Below, in pieces: positions 16,774 through 25,631 of a stretch of 64,000 nucleotides of DNA. This stretch comes from Crocinitomicaceae bacterium. GTDB taxonomy: Bacteria > Bacteroidota > Bacteroidia > Flavobacteriales_D > Crocinitomicaceae. Position 1 is the stretch's first letter, and each line of letters starts with the position of its first letter. Below the pieces are notes generated by a model. It saw only the letters and a list, made by a program, of their open reading frames with translations. It had not been told where the DNA came from and did not search any database. The translations under genes and the position numbers were made by a program. The stretch covers positions 1 to 64,000 of the forward strand of contig JALQYQ010000004.1 of the NCBI GenBank assembly GCA_023262855.1. The letters run 5' to 3'.

Positions 16774-17349
16774 ATGGAAAAAAAACGCTTGGCTTTGTTT
16801 GTTTCTGGAACCGGAAGTAATGCCAAAAACATTATTAATTATTTCGCAGACAAAGAACGTTTTGAAGTTGTTTTAGTCATGACAACTAAAAGTGATTCAC
16901 CGATCATTGAGTTTACGCTATCAAAATCCATTAATTTAGTTCATTGTTCAAATGAGCAAGCTTTAAACGCTGATTTCCTTAGTATGATGTGTTCTGCTCA
17001 TTCAGTTACGCATATCATTTTAGCTGGTTACTTAAAATTGGTACCAGCACCCTTCATTGCAAAATATGCTGGTAAAATTTTGAATATCCACCCTGCTTTG
17101 TTGCCGAATTATGGTGGAAAAGGCATGTACGGAGATCATGTGCACAGAGCTGTTCTCGCAAACAATGAAACAAAATCAGGTATAACGATTCATGAGGTCA
17201 ACGAACAATTTGATGAAGGTCAATACATTGCACAATTCTTTTGCTCTGTAACTAAAGAAGATACGCTTGAAACGTTGAGACAGAAAATCCAACACTTGGA
17301 ACATTCCTATTTTCCGGTCGTAATAGAGAAAACCCTTTTAGCTGAATAA
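16774..17349 (+). CDS. purN: Phosphoribosylglycinamide formyltransferase
   Basis: A 191-residue enzyme that transfers a formyl group from 10-formyl-tetrahydrofolate to GAR in purine synthesis. Motifs: N-terminal VSGTGSNAKNI phosphate-binding loop, catalytic Asn104 and His106 in LNIHPALLP, and Asp147 in QFDEGQYIAQ. Length is typical. The MarC gene follows 2 nt later and may be co-transcribed. The start codon is fixed by the promoter just upstream. Confidence 0.95.
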   Translation: MEKKRLALFVSGTGSNAKNIINYFADKERFEVVLVMTTKSDSPIIEFTLSKSINLVHCSNEQALNADFLSMMCSAHSVTHIILAGYLKLVPAPFIAKYAGKILNIHPALLPNYGGKGMYGDHVHRAVLANNETKSGITIHEVNEQFDEGQYIAQFFCSVTKEDTLETLRQKIQHLEHSYFPVVIEKTLLAE

Positions 17350-17351
17350 TC

Positions 17352-17942
17352 ATGGTGGAATTTTTTAAAGCATTCAATTGGCAAGAGATTTTTAAAGCTA
17401 CAACGGTATTATTCGCTGTAATCGATATTGTAGGATCTGTTCCAATCATCATTAAATTAAAAGAAACTTCTGGCTCTATTCACGAAGCACGCACAAGTTT
17501 CGTTTCGTTTGGAATTATGATTGGTTTTTTAATTCTTGGAGAAAGTATTTTGAAACTATTTGGCGTGAGCATTGAAGCATTTGCTGTTGCTGGTGCGTTT
17601 ATCCTTTTTGCTATGGCATTGGAAATGATCCTCGGTGTTCGTTTGTTTCGCGATGAAATGACTGGTAAAACGGCAAGTATTGTTCCACTTGCTTTTCCAA
17701 TTATTGCAGGAGCAGGAACAATGACAACGCTTGTGTCTCTCAAAGCGGAATTCCAAGAAATTAACATTGTGATTGCAATTATCATCAATGTTTTAATTGT
17801 TTACATCGTGCTGAAATTGACACGACGCATTGAAAATTTGCTTGGTGAAGGCGGAATAGCAATCCTAAAAAAGGTATTTGGAATTATTCTTTTGGCAATT
17901 GCCATCAAATTATTCACAACAAACCTTCAAGCATTGTTTTAA
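17352..17942 (+). CDS. MarC family integral membrane protein
   Basis: A 196-residue inner-membrane protein with about six transmembrane helices, starting in the TTVLFAVIDIVGSVPIIIKL helix and containing the family stretch VPLAFPIIAGAGTMTTLVSL. The MarC family was once linked to multiple antibiotic resistance but that role was not upheld; its function is unclear. Two nucleotides separate it from purN. Its stop lies 2 nt from the convergent MORN gene stop. Confidence 0.9.
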   Translation: MVEFFKAFNWQEIFKATTVLFAVIDIVGSVPIIIKLKETSGSIHEARTSFVSFGIMIGFLILGESILKLFGVSIEAFAVAGAFILFAMALEMILGVRLFRDEMTGKTASIVPLAFPIIAGAGTMTTLVSLKAEFQEINIVIAIIINVLIVYIVLKLTRRIENLLGEGGIAILKKVFGIILLAIAIKLFTTNLQALF

Positions 17943-17944
17943 AA

Positions 17945-19654
17945 CTATTTCGGTGAGAAATTTCCTGGTGAATTGTTTTGTCCTTTAATGACTTCCATTC
18001 CAAATTCGAACGTTTTCTCAACCACCACTTTTCCTTTTTTATCATAGACAAGGAAACGACCGTGTTTCAATCCATCTTTGTAATCCATTTCTTGCAATAG
18101 GTTTCCTTTGCGATCGTATTGTTTCATCGTACCGTCTAATTCGCCATTCTTGTAGTTGGAAACAACTGCTGGATTTCTTCCTCCAGGGAAATAAGCAATC
18201 CATTCACCATCTTTTAACCCTTCCTTATAATCGCCTTCCTCGGTCATTTTAAAATCCTTGCTCGAGTAAGAAATTGAATGCCCATCTTTTTTACTGTCGA
18301 TGCGGTCACGGTCCTTCATAAAACCATAATCCACTTTCGATTTCTCTTTAAAAATTTTGTAGGTAACCATGTCTTTCGGTTTACCATTTTCAAAGTATTC
18401 TGTCCATTCTCCCACTTTGAAGTTGTCGTCGTATTTACCCGTTGTCTTAACTTTTCCACTCGGATAATTCGATAACCAATCTCCATGCATGATTCCTTTT
18501 TTGAAATTGGTTTTATTCTTCAAGGTGCCATTTTCCCAATAATTCAACCATTCGCCTTCTTCATGACCTTCCTTGTATGTACCTTTCATCAGTAAGTTGC
18601 CGTTTTCATACCACGTTTGCCACTCACCATCTTTCAAATCGTTGACAAATGTTCCTTCCTTGAATTTTTGACCGTTTTTATACCAATACGTCCATTGTCC
18701 AACTTTCAATCCTTCCTTGTAATGCGCGGTGTATGAAACTTCACCAGTTGGATGCCAATACGTCCAATCGCCATCTTGCAAATCGTTGTCAAAGGTTCCT
18801 TCCATGTCACGCGTTCCTTTGTTCGTGTACCAAACCCATTTTCCAACTTTTTTTCCGTCTTTGTAATAGCCGTGTACATTTAGCTGACCGTTGTCATAGA
18901 AGTACTTGTATTCGCCGTTAAGTACACCATTTTTATAGTTGCTGATTTTTTCAGTGTCGCCTGTATAATAAGCATAAATCCACGTGCTATCTTTTTGACC
19001 TTCTTTGAAAAATCCAGACAATGTAATGTAGCCATAACTACTATATTCTTCGAATGGACCATCTTTCAAGCCATTTTTGTAATTGTACCACTCTTTTTCG
19101 CGACCCGTTGTGTAATAGGTTGATAGCGTACCAGTTCCGTCAATAATTGTTTGTTTGTGCGTTGAATCAGCACTCCAAAAAGAAATTAAATGGTTCACAT
19201 CGCCAATTAATTCTTCCTCCGATTTCTTTGTACCATCCAAGTAATAATAAGTCCATTTCCCAACAGGTTTGTCCGATTTGTAAGAACCTTCAACAGATAA
19301 CTTACCGTTTTCATACCACTCTCTGTAGATAGAATCTTGGCGATCCAAGTAAAAATATCCTTCTTGTTTCAGTTTGTTATTTGGGTAGTAAAGAAGCACT
19401 CGACCATGAAGCATTTCTTTGTAATAATTACGCTCTTCTTCTAAGACTCCCAAACGATCGTAGTACAACCATTTTCCGTGTTTATCCGTTGTTTCATCAA
19501 CGTCGTCTTTGTAGTAAGAACCAGTTGCTTGAAGTTGTGTTTTGTTGAAATCCCAATACAAATTGACTTTTTTCGTAAGGTTTTCTTTCAGTACTACTTG
19601 TGCGTTTACTGTTGAAATAACAAGCAATGAAAGAAGAGCGATAATCGTTTTCAT
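17945..19654 (-). CDS. Exported protein with many MORN-type (YwqK-like) repeats
   Basis: A 569-residue protein with a signal peptide (about 1-18, ending STVNAQ) and then about 16-18 repeats of roughly 23 residues with the pattern NG-x-(5)-G-x-Y-K-x-G-x-x-x-G-x-W-x-Y. This is the MORN_2 repeat of YwqK-family proteins. Such repeats form an elongated beta-hairpin stack. There is no lipobox and no T9SS sorting domain, so a periplasmic or outer-membrane-associated site is likely. Biochemical function is unknown. It follows the LysE-type exporter gene by 42 nt on the same strand. Confidence 0.85.
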   Translation of the reverse strand: MKTIIALLSLLVISTVNAQVVLKENLTKKVNLYWDFNKTQLQATGSYYKDDVDETTDKHGKWLYYDRLGVLEEERNYYKEMLHGRVLLYYPNNKLKQEGYFYLDRQDSIYREWYENGKLSVEGSYKSDKPVGKWTYYYLDGTKKSEEELIGDVNHLISFWSADSTHKQTIIDGTGTLSTYYTTGREKEWYNYKNGLKDGPFEEYSSYGYITLSGFFKEGQKDSTWIYAYYTGDTEKISNYKNGVLNGEYKYFYDNGQLNVHGYYKDGKKVGKWVWYTNKGTRDMEGTFDNDLQDGDWTYWHPTGEVSYTAHYKEGLKVGQWTYWYKNGQKFKEGTFVNDLKDGEWQTWYENGNLLMKGTYKEGHEEGEWLNYWENGTLKNKTNFKKGIMHGDWLSNYPSGKVKTTGKYDDNFKVGEWTEYFENGKPKDMVTYKIFKEKSKVDYGFMKDRDRIDSKKDGHSISYSSKDFKMTEEGDYKEGLKDGEWIAYFPGGRNPAVVSNYKNGELDGTMKQYDRKGNLLQEMDYKDGLKHGRFLVYDKKGKVVVEKTFEFGMEVIKGQNNSPGNFSPK

Positions 19655-19696
19655 TTATTTTTTCTTTGAAGAATATAAGTTGGAGAAATTGTTCTG

Positions 19697-20347
19697 TTAC
19701 ACTTTACCAATAATTCCTTGAATCACTAAAAATACACCAAATCCAAAAAATACAATGCCAATGAGTTGATTCAAAGCGACTAATAATCTTTCTGTTACGA
19801 GAGGACGTAATTTTTTAGCGCCTAGAATTTTCAATAAATCGAAGGAGAAAAATGTTACTAAAATTACTCCCAGGAAAAAGAGAATTGAGTTTTCATTCGT
19901 TCCTGCATGTTCAGAATTTTTTGCACCCATGGTAATCACACTGAACCAATAAAAAATCACCAAAGGATTAGCGAAGTTCAACAAAAACCCTTTTAAGGCG
20001 AGCATGAAATAGTCAGTAGAATTTTGAACAACATTGCCCACCTCATCTACCTTTTCTTCTTTTGGTTTCTTGAAAAAAGTGAAGGCACCATAAATAACGA
20101 AAAGAATTCCTCCAATTAACTTCAGAAGACCTTTATTTTCTCCATTGATCAATCCAGAAACCTCTGAATAAAAGACATAAGCGATAAGAATGTAGACAAG
20201 GTCACTGATTAAAACTCCTAAATCAAGCGCAAGAGCAGCTTTCACGCCTCTTCGAATACTCGTTTCCAGTATTACAAAAAAGACAGGGCCAATCATAATG
20301 CTTAAGACAAAGCCTGTAACAATTCCTTTTATAGTTAATTCGAACAA
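19697..20347 (-). CDS. LysE family translocator
   Basis: A 216-residue inner-membrane exporter with about six transmembrane helices. The LysE/RhtB signature is visible in the first helix (GFVLSIMIGPVFFVILETSIRRG) and in GFLLNFANPLVIFYW. These proteins export amino acids or similar small solutes; the substrate is not predictable. No ATG is available near the expected start; the TTG at 20347 is used, 14 nt after a TATTTTTG box. Confidence 0.88.
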   Translation of the reverse strand: MFELTIKGIVTGFVLSIMIGPVFFVILETSIRRGVKAALALDLGVLISDLVYILIAYVFYSEVSGLINGENKGLLKLIGGILFVIYGAFTFFKKPKEEKVDEVGNVVQNSTDYFMLALKGFLLNFANPLVIFYWFSVITMGAKNSEHAGTNENSILFFLGVILVTFFSFDLLKILGAKKLRPLVTERLLVALNQLIGIVFFGFGVFLVIQGIIGKV

Positions 20348-20361
20348 ATCGTTTGTTTTTA

Positions 20362-20369
20362 CAAAAATA
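20362..20369 (-). promoter_or_regulatory. Candidate -7 box of the LysE-family gene
   Basis: TATTTTTG on the minus strand matches TAnnTTTG, 14 nt before the TTG start. I see no good -33 element. Confidence 0.4.
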
Positions 20370-20446
20370 GCTTTTCAATTGTGGAAACGAAGAAGAAATC
20401 CAACTTTCCATTCAAATTTCGAAAAAATAATCAGGTTTTCATCGAA

Positions 20447-20480
20447 ATTGTACAAATATTTCGGAAGATGTTTACCTTTG
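20447..20480 (+). promoter_or_regulatory. Candidate promoter of the small gene at 20535
   Basis: ATTG (20447-20450), 22 nt, TACCTTTG (20473-20480). The -7 box is a full match; spacing is at the long end of the known range. It would give a 5' UTR of about 50 nt. Confidence 0.5.
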
Positions 20481-20534
20481 CATACGAAAGTAAGCCCGAA
20501 ATGGGTTTATTATCTTTTGAAAACGTATTGAATT

Positions 20535-20894
20535 ATGAAAATTGCAGCAGCAAATAAGAAGTTAGACGCAATCATCGAGAAGGTTGAGAAAAAAGGAATT
20601 GAAGCCGATAAATTGATTGATGATTTAAAAGAATTGAGAGAATATGCATTGAAGGAACAAGATCCTTTGGTGACAAAAGTTCTACGTTTAACTTACGAAT
20701 TCCTTGGTGAAAACAATGCTTTCGATGTTCAAGCGCAATATGAAGAAGATGAAGAAGGAAATGAATATCCTATCGAAATCGAAGACAATGAAAATTTACT
20801 TTACTTGTTGAATTTGTTGAAAAATGCTGATCACAAAATCAACCGTGAGGAAATTAAAGATTACCGCACTGCTTTGAAAATGGAATTGTATTAA
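20535..20894 (+). CDS. Conserved hypothetical cytoplasmic protein, acidic and helical
   Basis: A 119-residue soluble protein, mostly charged helix (LDAIIEKVEKKGIEADKLI) with an acidic centre rich in Glu and Asp (QYEEDEEGNEYPIEIEDNEN) and a C-terminal helix. No signal peptide, no catalytic motif, no family I can name. It has its own promoter and terminator, so it is a single-gene unit. Normal coding bias suggests it is real. Confidence 0.75.
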   Translation: MKIAAANKKLDAIIEKVEKKGIEADKLIDDLKELREYALKEQDPLVTKVLRLTYEFLGENNAFDVQAQYEEDEEGNEYPIEIEDNENLLYLLNLLKNADHKINREEIKDYRTALKMELY

Positions 20895-20915
20895 TCCACT
20901 TTTAACCTGATATTG

Positions 20916-20949
20916 AAGCACTCGTATTTATTGCGGGTGTTTTTTTTTG
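20916..20949 (+). terminator. Rho-independent terminator
   Basis: Stem CACTCG/CGGGTG (with one G-T pair) around 20919-20938, loop about 9 nt, then nine T. It ends the unit of the 119-residue protein. Confidence 0.8.
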
Positions 20950-20977
20950 TTTTAACTTTCACTTGAAAATCTTGTGC

Positions 20978-23086
20978 ATGAAACACATCACCGTTATTTT
21001 ATTACTCTTGTTCGCTTCTCCTACATTTTCTCAATATGAAAATGAAGACCAAGAAACACCTCTAATTGCAGCAGTAAAAGCAAATAATCTGAAAGAAGTA
21101 AAGCGTTTGGTAGAAAGTGGTGTTCCTATCAACGACGATGATAGCTTTGAAGCTGATGCGATAGACATTGCAGTTGCAAAAGATTATCGGGAAATTGTTT
21201 TGTATTTACTTTCTAAAGGGGCTACTTCACGCGAAAATTTATACAATGCTGTAAGCTTTGGTGATGTTGCCTGGGTCAAAACATTGTTAAGCTACAAGTT
21301 TTACGATTCAGAAGCAATGATTCCAGCCGTGGAAAACAATAATCTAGAAATGGTGAAAACATTAATTGCTGCTGGATTTCCCGTCTCATTTGAACAAAAA
21401 CGCAGGACAGGACTTTTCAAAAAACATTACGTCTCGCCCATTGAAATTGCATTAAATGAACATTATGATGCTATTGCTTTGGAATTAGTAAAAGCAGGTG
21501 CTCCTTTAAAAATAGCATTTTATGACGCCGCATTGTTTGAATATACAGACTTAGGTAAGCAACTAATTGATTTGAATCGTCAAATCAATGAACTTTTTTT
21601 AATTTGTGCTGAAACTGGAAATAAAATATTGTTAGATTATTGTATCACAAAAGGTGCCTCTGCCAGCGCGACAGATTTACATGGAAACAATGCCCTTTTG
21701 CTTGCTGCCAAAAACGGTCGCAAGGAACTTTATGACTATTGCATTACCCATTTGGGTTTATCACCAAACTCACTGAATGCAAATAAAGAAAATGCGTTAA
21801 TGCTCTCATTACAATCATCAAATGCTGGATTGATTACCCAATTGTTAGATGAAAATCAAAATTTAGAATTTCAAAATACCGACGGTGAAACGGCCTTGTT
21901 TTATGCTGAACGTTCGGAACTTCCAGAAATCTTCTCCATTTATTTAGCGAAAAAAGTCAACATCAATCATGCAGACAAGGATGGAAACACAGTTTTATTG
22001 AAAGCTGCTTTTCGTGATAATACGTCACATGTTTTCCAGTTGCTAGAAAAAGGTGCAGATGCCACTGTGAAAAATAAGAATGGTAAAAACGTGTTGAGTG
22101 GCTTGCTTTCATCCTATTACCGAAATGAGGAAGTTAAAAACTTAGCCTTAAAGTTGATTAATCAAGGAGTTGATGTGAGTGTCAAAACAACAAATGGCGC
22201 TGACCTGACATTTGTAGCAATTCAAGCCGGAGATTTAGAATTACTTAAATTATTGCATTCGAAAGGTGCAAAAGTGGATGGACGTGATGGTTCCAATCAG
22301 CGATCGGATAACTTAGATATGGAAATTCTTCAGTATGTTTTAGAAAATGGTGGAGATCCAAATGCAAAAGACAACTGGAGCAGAACCTATTTATGTTCGG
22401 CACTTGAAAAAAATGACGTTGAGCTGGCTGCCTTCTTAGTAAAATACAAAGCAGATGTAAATTTGCCTGCCTGTTTCATGGGCGAAACCTTATTGCATGA
22501 GGCCATTGAAAAAGGTAATTTGGTTTGGGTACAATTTCTTGTAGAAAGTAAAGCAGATTTATATGTGAAAGATACTTGGTCAAAAAATGCAATGGAAGTA
22601 GCACTCGAAAAAGACAATCAAGACATCGTAACTTACTTGCGTTCGAAAGGTGCGATGACCAAAGATGAATTGAATAAGCGAGAAGTTGAGCGTGCAAAGG
22701 AAATGCAACAATTACATGCTATGATTGAAGCAAAAGATTTAACCAAGGTTCTAAGCCTAATCAATAAATACCCAGAAGCGATTTTATCACAACAAGAAAC
22801 ACAACAATTGAGTTTATTAGCTGCACAAACTGGTTCTGTTGAATTATTGCAAATTTGTCTTGAGCGTTATAAATGGGATCTGAATGCACACTTAAATTTT
22901 GAGCAACAAACCATTTTACATGTAGCCACAAAAAATAATTTAACGGATTTTGCAATTCTAATTGTCAACAAAGGAGGAAATTATTTACAAGAAGATGCCT
23001 TTGGGAAAACGGCTGTAGACTACGCCAAATCTAAAGAAATGAAAACGTTTTATAAAAATTTGACCAGCAAGAAAAAAAATAATTAA
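20978..23086 (+). CDS. Exported ankyrin-repeat protein
   Basis: A 702-residue protein with a signal peptide (MKHITVILLLLFASPTFSQ) followed by about 15-18 ankyrin repeats over nearly the whole length (for example TPLIAAVKANNLKEVKRLVESG, and DGNTVLLKAAFRDNTSHVFQ). No enzymatic domain and no sorting domain. Ankyrin repeats mediate protein binding; the exported location suggests a periplasmic scaffold or inhibitor, which is inference. I use the ATG at 20978; a TTG five codons upstream also exists. A long hairpin follows at 23188. Confidence 0.88.
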   Translation: MKHITVILLLLFASPTFSQYENEDQETPLIAAVKANNLKEVKRLVESGVPINDDDSFEADAIDIAVAKDYREIVLYLLSKGATSRENLYNAVSFGDVAWVKTLLSYKFYDSEAMIPAVENNNLEMVKTLIAAGFPVSFEQKRRTGLFKKHYVSPIEIALNEHYDAIALELVKAGAPLKIAFYDAALFEYTDLGKQLIDLNRQINELFLICAETGNKILLDYCITKGASASATDLHGNNALLLAAKNGRKELYDYCITHLGLSPNSLNANKENALMLSLQSSNAGLITQLLDENQNLEFQNTDGETALFYAERSELPEIFSIYLAKKVNINHADKDGNTVLLKAAFRDNTSHVFQLLEKGADATVKNKNGKNVLSGLLSSYYRNEEVKNLALKLINQGVDVSVKTTNGADLTFVAIQAGDLELLKLLHSKGAKVDGRDGSNQRSDNLDMEILQYVLENGGDPNAKDNWSRTYLCSALEKNDVELAAFLVKYKADVNLPACFMGETLLHEAIEKGNLVWVQFLVESKADLYVKDTWSKNAMEVALEKDNQDIVTYLRSKGAMTKDELNKREVERAKEMQQLHAMIEAKDLTKVLSLINKYPEAILSQQETQQLSLLAAQTGSVELLQICLERYKWDLNAHLNFEQQTILHVATKNNLTDFAILIVNKGGNYLQEDAFGKTAVDYAKSKEMKTFYKNLTSKKKNN

Positions 23087-23187
23087 ACTTTTTTCACTTT
23101 TTACCCAACCCTTTTACAAACCCATTCGTCTTTAAATTGTTGAAGCAAAAACGATTGTTCAACACTGGTTTTATTTTCCTTGCAGGT

Positions 23188-23255
23188 ACCTGAAAAGAGC
23201 TCCTACCTCTTCCGATCTTCGGATCATCTTCCAAGAGTTCTTTTCAGGTTTTTTT
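23188..23255 (+). terminator. Long hairpin terminator with internal UUCG tetraloop
   Basis: A 15-bp stem with a single G-T pair (ACCTGAAAAGAGCTC at 23188-23202 with GAGTTCTTTTCAGGT at 23235-23249) ends in seven T. The 32-nt loop holds a second small hairpin GATC-TTCG-GATC (23214-23225), a C(UUCG)G tetraloop. A weaker hairpin TGTTGAA/TTCAACA lies upstream near 23138-23164. This may be the terminator of the ankyrin gene or the 3' end of a small RNA; no promoter of the local type is seen inside 23087-23187. See findings for the 12-base adapter-like string in the loop. Confidence 0.7.
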
Positions 23256-23270
23256 ATGCCCTATACTTAA

Positions 23271-23387
23271 AAAAATGAGCAATTAATTCATGTAAAAAGT
23301 AATTTGAATTCAGGAATGTATTATATTGAAGTTTTTAATGATTTGAATCAATTAATCTACAAGGATAAAGTAATGATTTTAAAATAA
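23271..23387 (+). pseudogene. Remnant of a T9SS sorting-domain gene (3' end only)
   Basis: A 38-codon open frame without a start codon ends at TAA 23385-23387 and reads NSGMYYIEVFNDLNQLIYKD near its end, which is the characteristic last part of a type A T9SS C-terminal domain (S/A-G-x-Y-x-I/V-x-V ... K-x-x). The upstream part of the gene is absent; a stop lies at 23268. The intact T9SS gene starts 5 nt later. This looks like the tail of a deleted or displaced paralogue. Confidence 0.65.
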
Positions 23388-23392
23388 TTGGT

Positions 23393-24616
23393 ATGAGATA
23401 TATCACACTTTATATCGTATTGTGTTTTGGCTTCACCGCCAAAACACAATACAATTTGGTGCCAAACAGTGGTTTTGAAGTGGTACCAAATTGTGATGAA
23501 TTTACCTCATCGTTAATTCAGGCTCCACCTTGGCAAAATCCAACTGAATATGGAACACCTGATTTATTAAATTATTGTAATACAAATAATATTTATTTAA
23601 TTAATGAAATACAGCTGCCACATTCGGGCGACTCTTATGTAGGTTTTTACACGGGTGCTCAATATGATTCAAGCTATAATTTGGAAAATTGTCGAGAATA
23701 TATTCAAGTTCAATTAATTGATAGTTTGAAACTATTAAAAACCTATAAAGTTAATTTCTATATAAGTTTAGCTGAATTTGGCCGATACGCCAGCAATAAT
23801 GTGGGAATGGTTATTTCTGATACATCAATATATCAAGTTGGCAATAATATTAATTTTTCTTTACTTAACTATGACCCTGATATTCTTCCTTTTAATAATT
23901 TAGTAATTAAAGACACAAATGATTCAAATTGGTTCAAAGTGGAAGCTATATATACTGCAATTGGAGGAGAAAAATTTATTACTATTGGGAATTTTAGTTC
24001 TGACTCCGAGACAATTTTTGAACCTTATGCGCCAAATGAACTCTCAATTGGCATGTGCGACGCTGCATATTATTTCATAGACGACATTTCAATTACACCC
24101 ATTGATTCACTTACAGGGGGAATGCCTGCGAATGCGGGCCCAGACCAAACAATTTATATTCAAGATTCTGTGTTTATTGGTCAGCGCATTGCTAATTTAA
24201 ACTGCAATTGGTATGAACTTGGTGGCAATCAAATTGCAAGCAATACAAGTGGTTTGTATGTGCAACCAAACCAAACAACAACTTACATTGTAGAACAAAT
24301 TTTAGGCACAGATATCAGCTATGATACTTGTACCGTTTTTGTGATTGGTTTAGGAGTAGAGGAAAATTTACAACAACACCTTAAGCTTTACCCAAATCCA
24401 AACAAAGGTGAGTTTACTGTGGAACTTCCAAAATCTTATGATGATATCATTCTGCAAATTTCTGATCTATCTGGAAAAGTTGTTTATTCATCTTTTGAGA
24501 AAACAGCTGCTTCTTCAATAAAAATCAAATCAGTATTAATACCTGGAATGTATACTTTTGAAATCAAAAATGCACAAAACAACCTTTTATTTCGAGAAAA
24601 ACTAATCGTTAATTAA
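23393..24616 (+). CDS. T9SS type A sorting domain-containing secreted protein
   Basis: A 407-residue protein with a signal peptide (about 1-18) and a first domain starting NLVPNSGFEVVPNCDEF, a pattern common in Bacteroidota surface proteins with a jelly-roll-like fold. A conserved SIGMCDAAYYFIDDISITP segment ends that domain at about residue 235. The last 75 residues are a type A sorting domain: LYPNPNKGEFTVELP, then ISDLSGKVVYS and IPGMYTFEIKN. The protein should cross the outer membrane through T9SS and be processed or anchored at the surface. Ligand unknown. Confidence 0.88.
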   Translation: MRYITLYIVLCFGFTAKTQYNLVPNSGFEVVPNCDEFTSSLIQAPPWQNPTEYGTPDLLNYCNTNNIYLINEIQLPHSGDSYVGFYTGAQYDSSYNLENCREYIQVQLIDSLKLLKTYKVNFYISLAEFGRYASNNVGMVISDTSIYQVGNNINFSLLNYDPDILPFNNLVIKDTNDSNWFKVEAIYTAIGGEKFITIGNFSSDSETIFEPYAPNELSIGMCDAAYYFIDDISITPIDSLTGGMPANAGPDQTIYIQDSVFIGQRIANLNCNWYELGGNQIASNTSGLYVQPNQTTTYIVEQILGTDISYDTCTVFVIGLGVEENLQQHLKLYPNPNKGEFTVELPKSYDDIILQISDLSGKVVYSSFEKTAASSIKIKSVLIPGMYTFEIKNAQNNLLFREKLIVN

Positions 24617-24663
24617 TCTATTTAACCCTTTTTATTGAATAGTTAGTGGGCTTATACTTCCCT

Positions 24664-25539
24664 CTACATTTTCATGACCTTTATCACAATCGGATTTTCA
24701 TCACTCGTTAAAATTTCCACAAAATAAATTCCAGCAGGAATATCACTTGTATTCATAAGTAGTTTATCCTCTTTTTCAAATTCGTAAGTCGATAGTATCT
24801 CTTCTCCCAACATATTTTTAAGGTGCACACCTTTTACATTAACCTTAGTCGATTGTGTGATGGTGATTACATTTGAGAATGGATTCGGAGAAACTGAAAC
24901 GTTATTCATAGGTTCTATATTTTCGATACTTGCGGTTTGTACACTATTTGGGCAAATTGTCGATGAAAAAACAATCTCTTGATTAACAATCGTTGTGTCA
25001 GATACGTAAGAACTTGGGTATCCTTTTACGCCAAAAGCAACAAACATTTGTGCATTTACCAGCTGATTTCCAAAATACGTTGTTAACGTGCTTCCTAATC
25101 CTGGATGCAATGCATTAACTGCAGCAAAGTCAAAAGATAAAGGCGTATAAATTACAAAGGCATGATCATCTGGAATACCGACGTTTATTAGTGAATCTAA
25201 ACTCTCCAAGTTTTGTAAGCTGTTTTGGTGAAACGCAAAATAATATTCAGGACGTTGTCTAAAATTTCCCTCAAAATTATAATTCCCCAAATTTTTGCAA
25301 TTTGCGTTACCAGCAAAACAGGTTTGCCATGCAGTACAACTCGTGTCAAAAACCGCTACATAAAATGCAGGTTGAGATCCACACAAAGCATATTCTATGA
25401 TGTTGTTGTCTAACTTAATTTCATTAAACAAATTACTTGATATCAACTGTTTGCATCGAACTTGAAGTGTTGATTGACTATGCGTAAATCCAGTTAAAAA
25501 TAGAAATAAGACTACTATTTTATACATTGTTTTATTCAT
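24664..25539 (-). CDS. T9SS type A sorting domain-containing secreted protein
   Basis: A 291-residue protein with signal peptide (about 1-21, ending FTHSQ), a middle region with several Cys (CTAWQTCFAGNANC) and no recognised domain, and a type A sorting domain in the last ~80 residues (VSVSPNPFSNVITI, LKNMLGEEIL, IPAGIYFVEIL). Two ATG starts are possible, four codons apart. Function unknown. Convergent with the T9SS gene at 23393, with no clear terminator in the 47 nt between them. Confidence 0.85.
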   Translation of the reverse strand: MNKTMYKIVVLFLFLTGFTHSQSTLQVRCKQLISSNLFNEIKLDNNIIEYALCGSQPAFYVAVFDTSCTAWQTCFAGNANCKNLGNYNFEGNFRQRPEYYFAFHQNSLQNLESLDSLINVGIPDDHAFVIYTPLSFDFAAVNALHPGLGSTLTTYFGNQLVNAQMFVAFGVKGYPSSYVSDTTIVNQEIVFSSTICPNSVQTASIENIEPMNNVSVSPNPFSNVITITQSTKVNVKGVHLKNMLGEEILSTYEFEKEDKLLMNTSDIPAGIYFVEILTSDENPIVIKVMKM

Positions 25540-25631
25540 ATAGTGTAAAATTAGGTTATATCACTTTGAACTACAGTTCATTCTGTTCTTGAACACTCTG
25601 AACTTTTGCGTTAAATTAAAATTAATCAATT

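Noticed and set aside
17945-19654. MORN/YwqK protein as a toxin-antitoxin antitoxin
   Set aside because: The YwqK label is often given as antitoxin, but no toxin gene is adjacent and the protein is exported.
20338-20411. Minus-strand frame overlapping the start of the LysE gene
   Set aside because: It is in another frame of the LysE gene and has no support.
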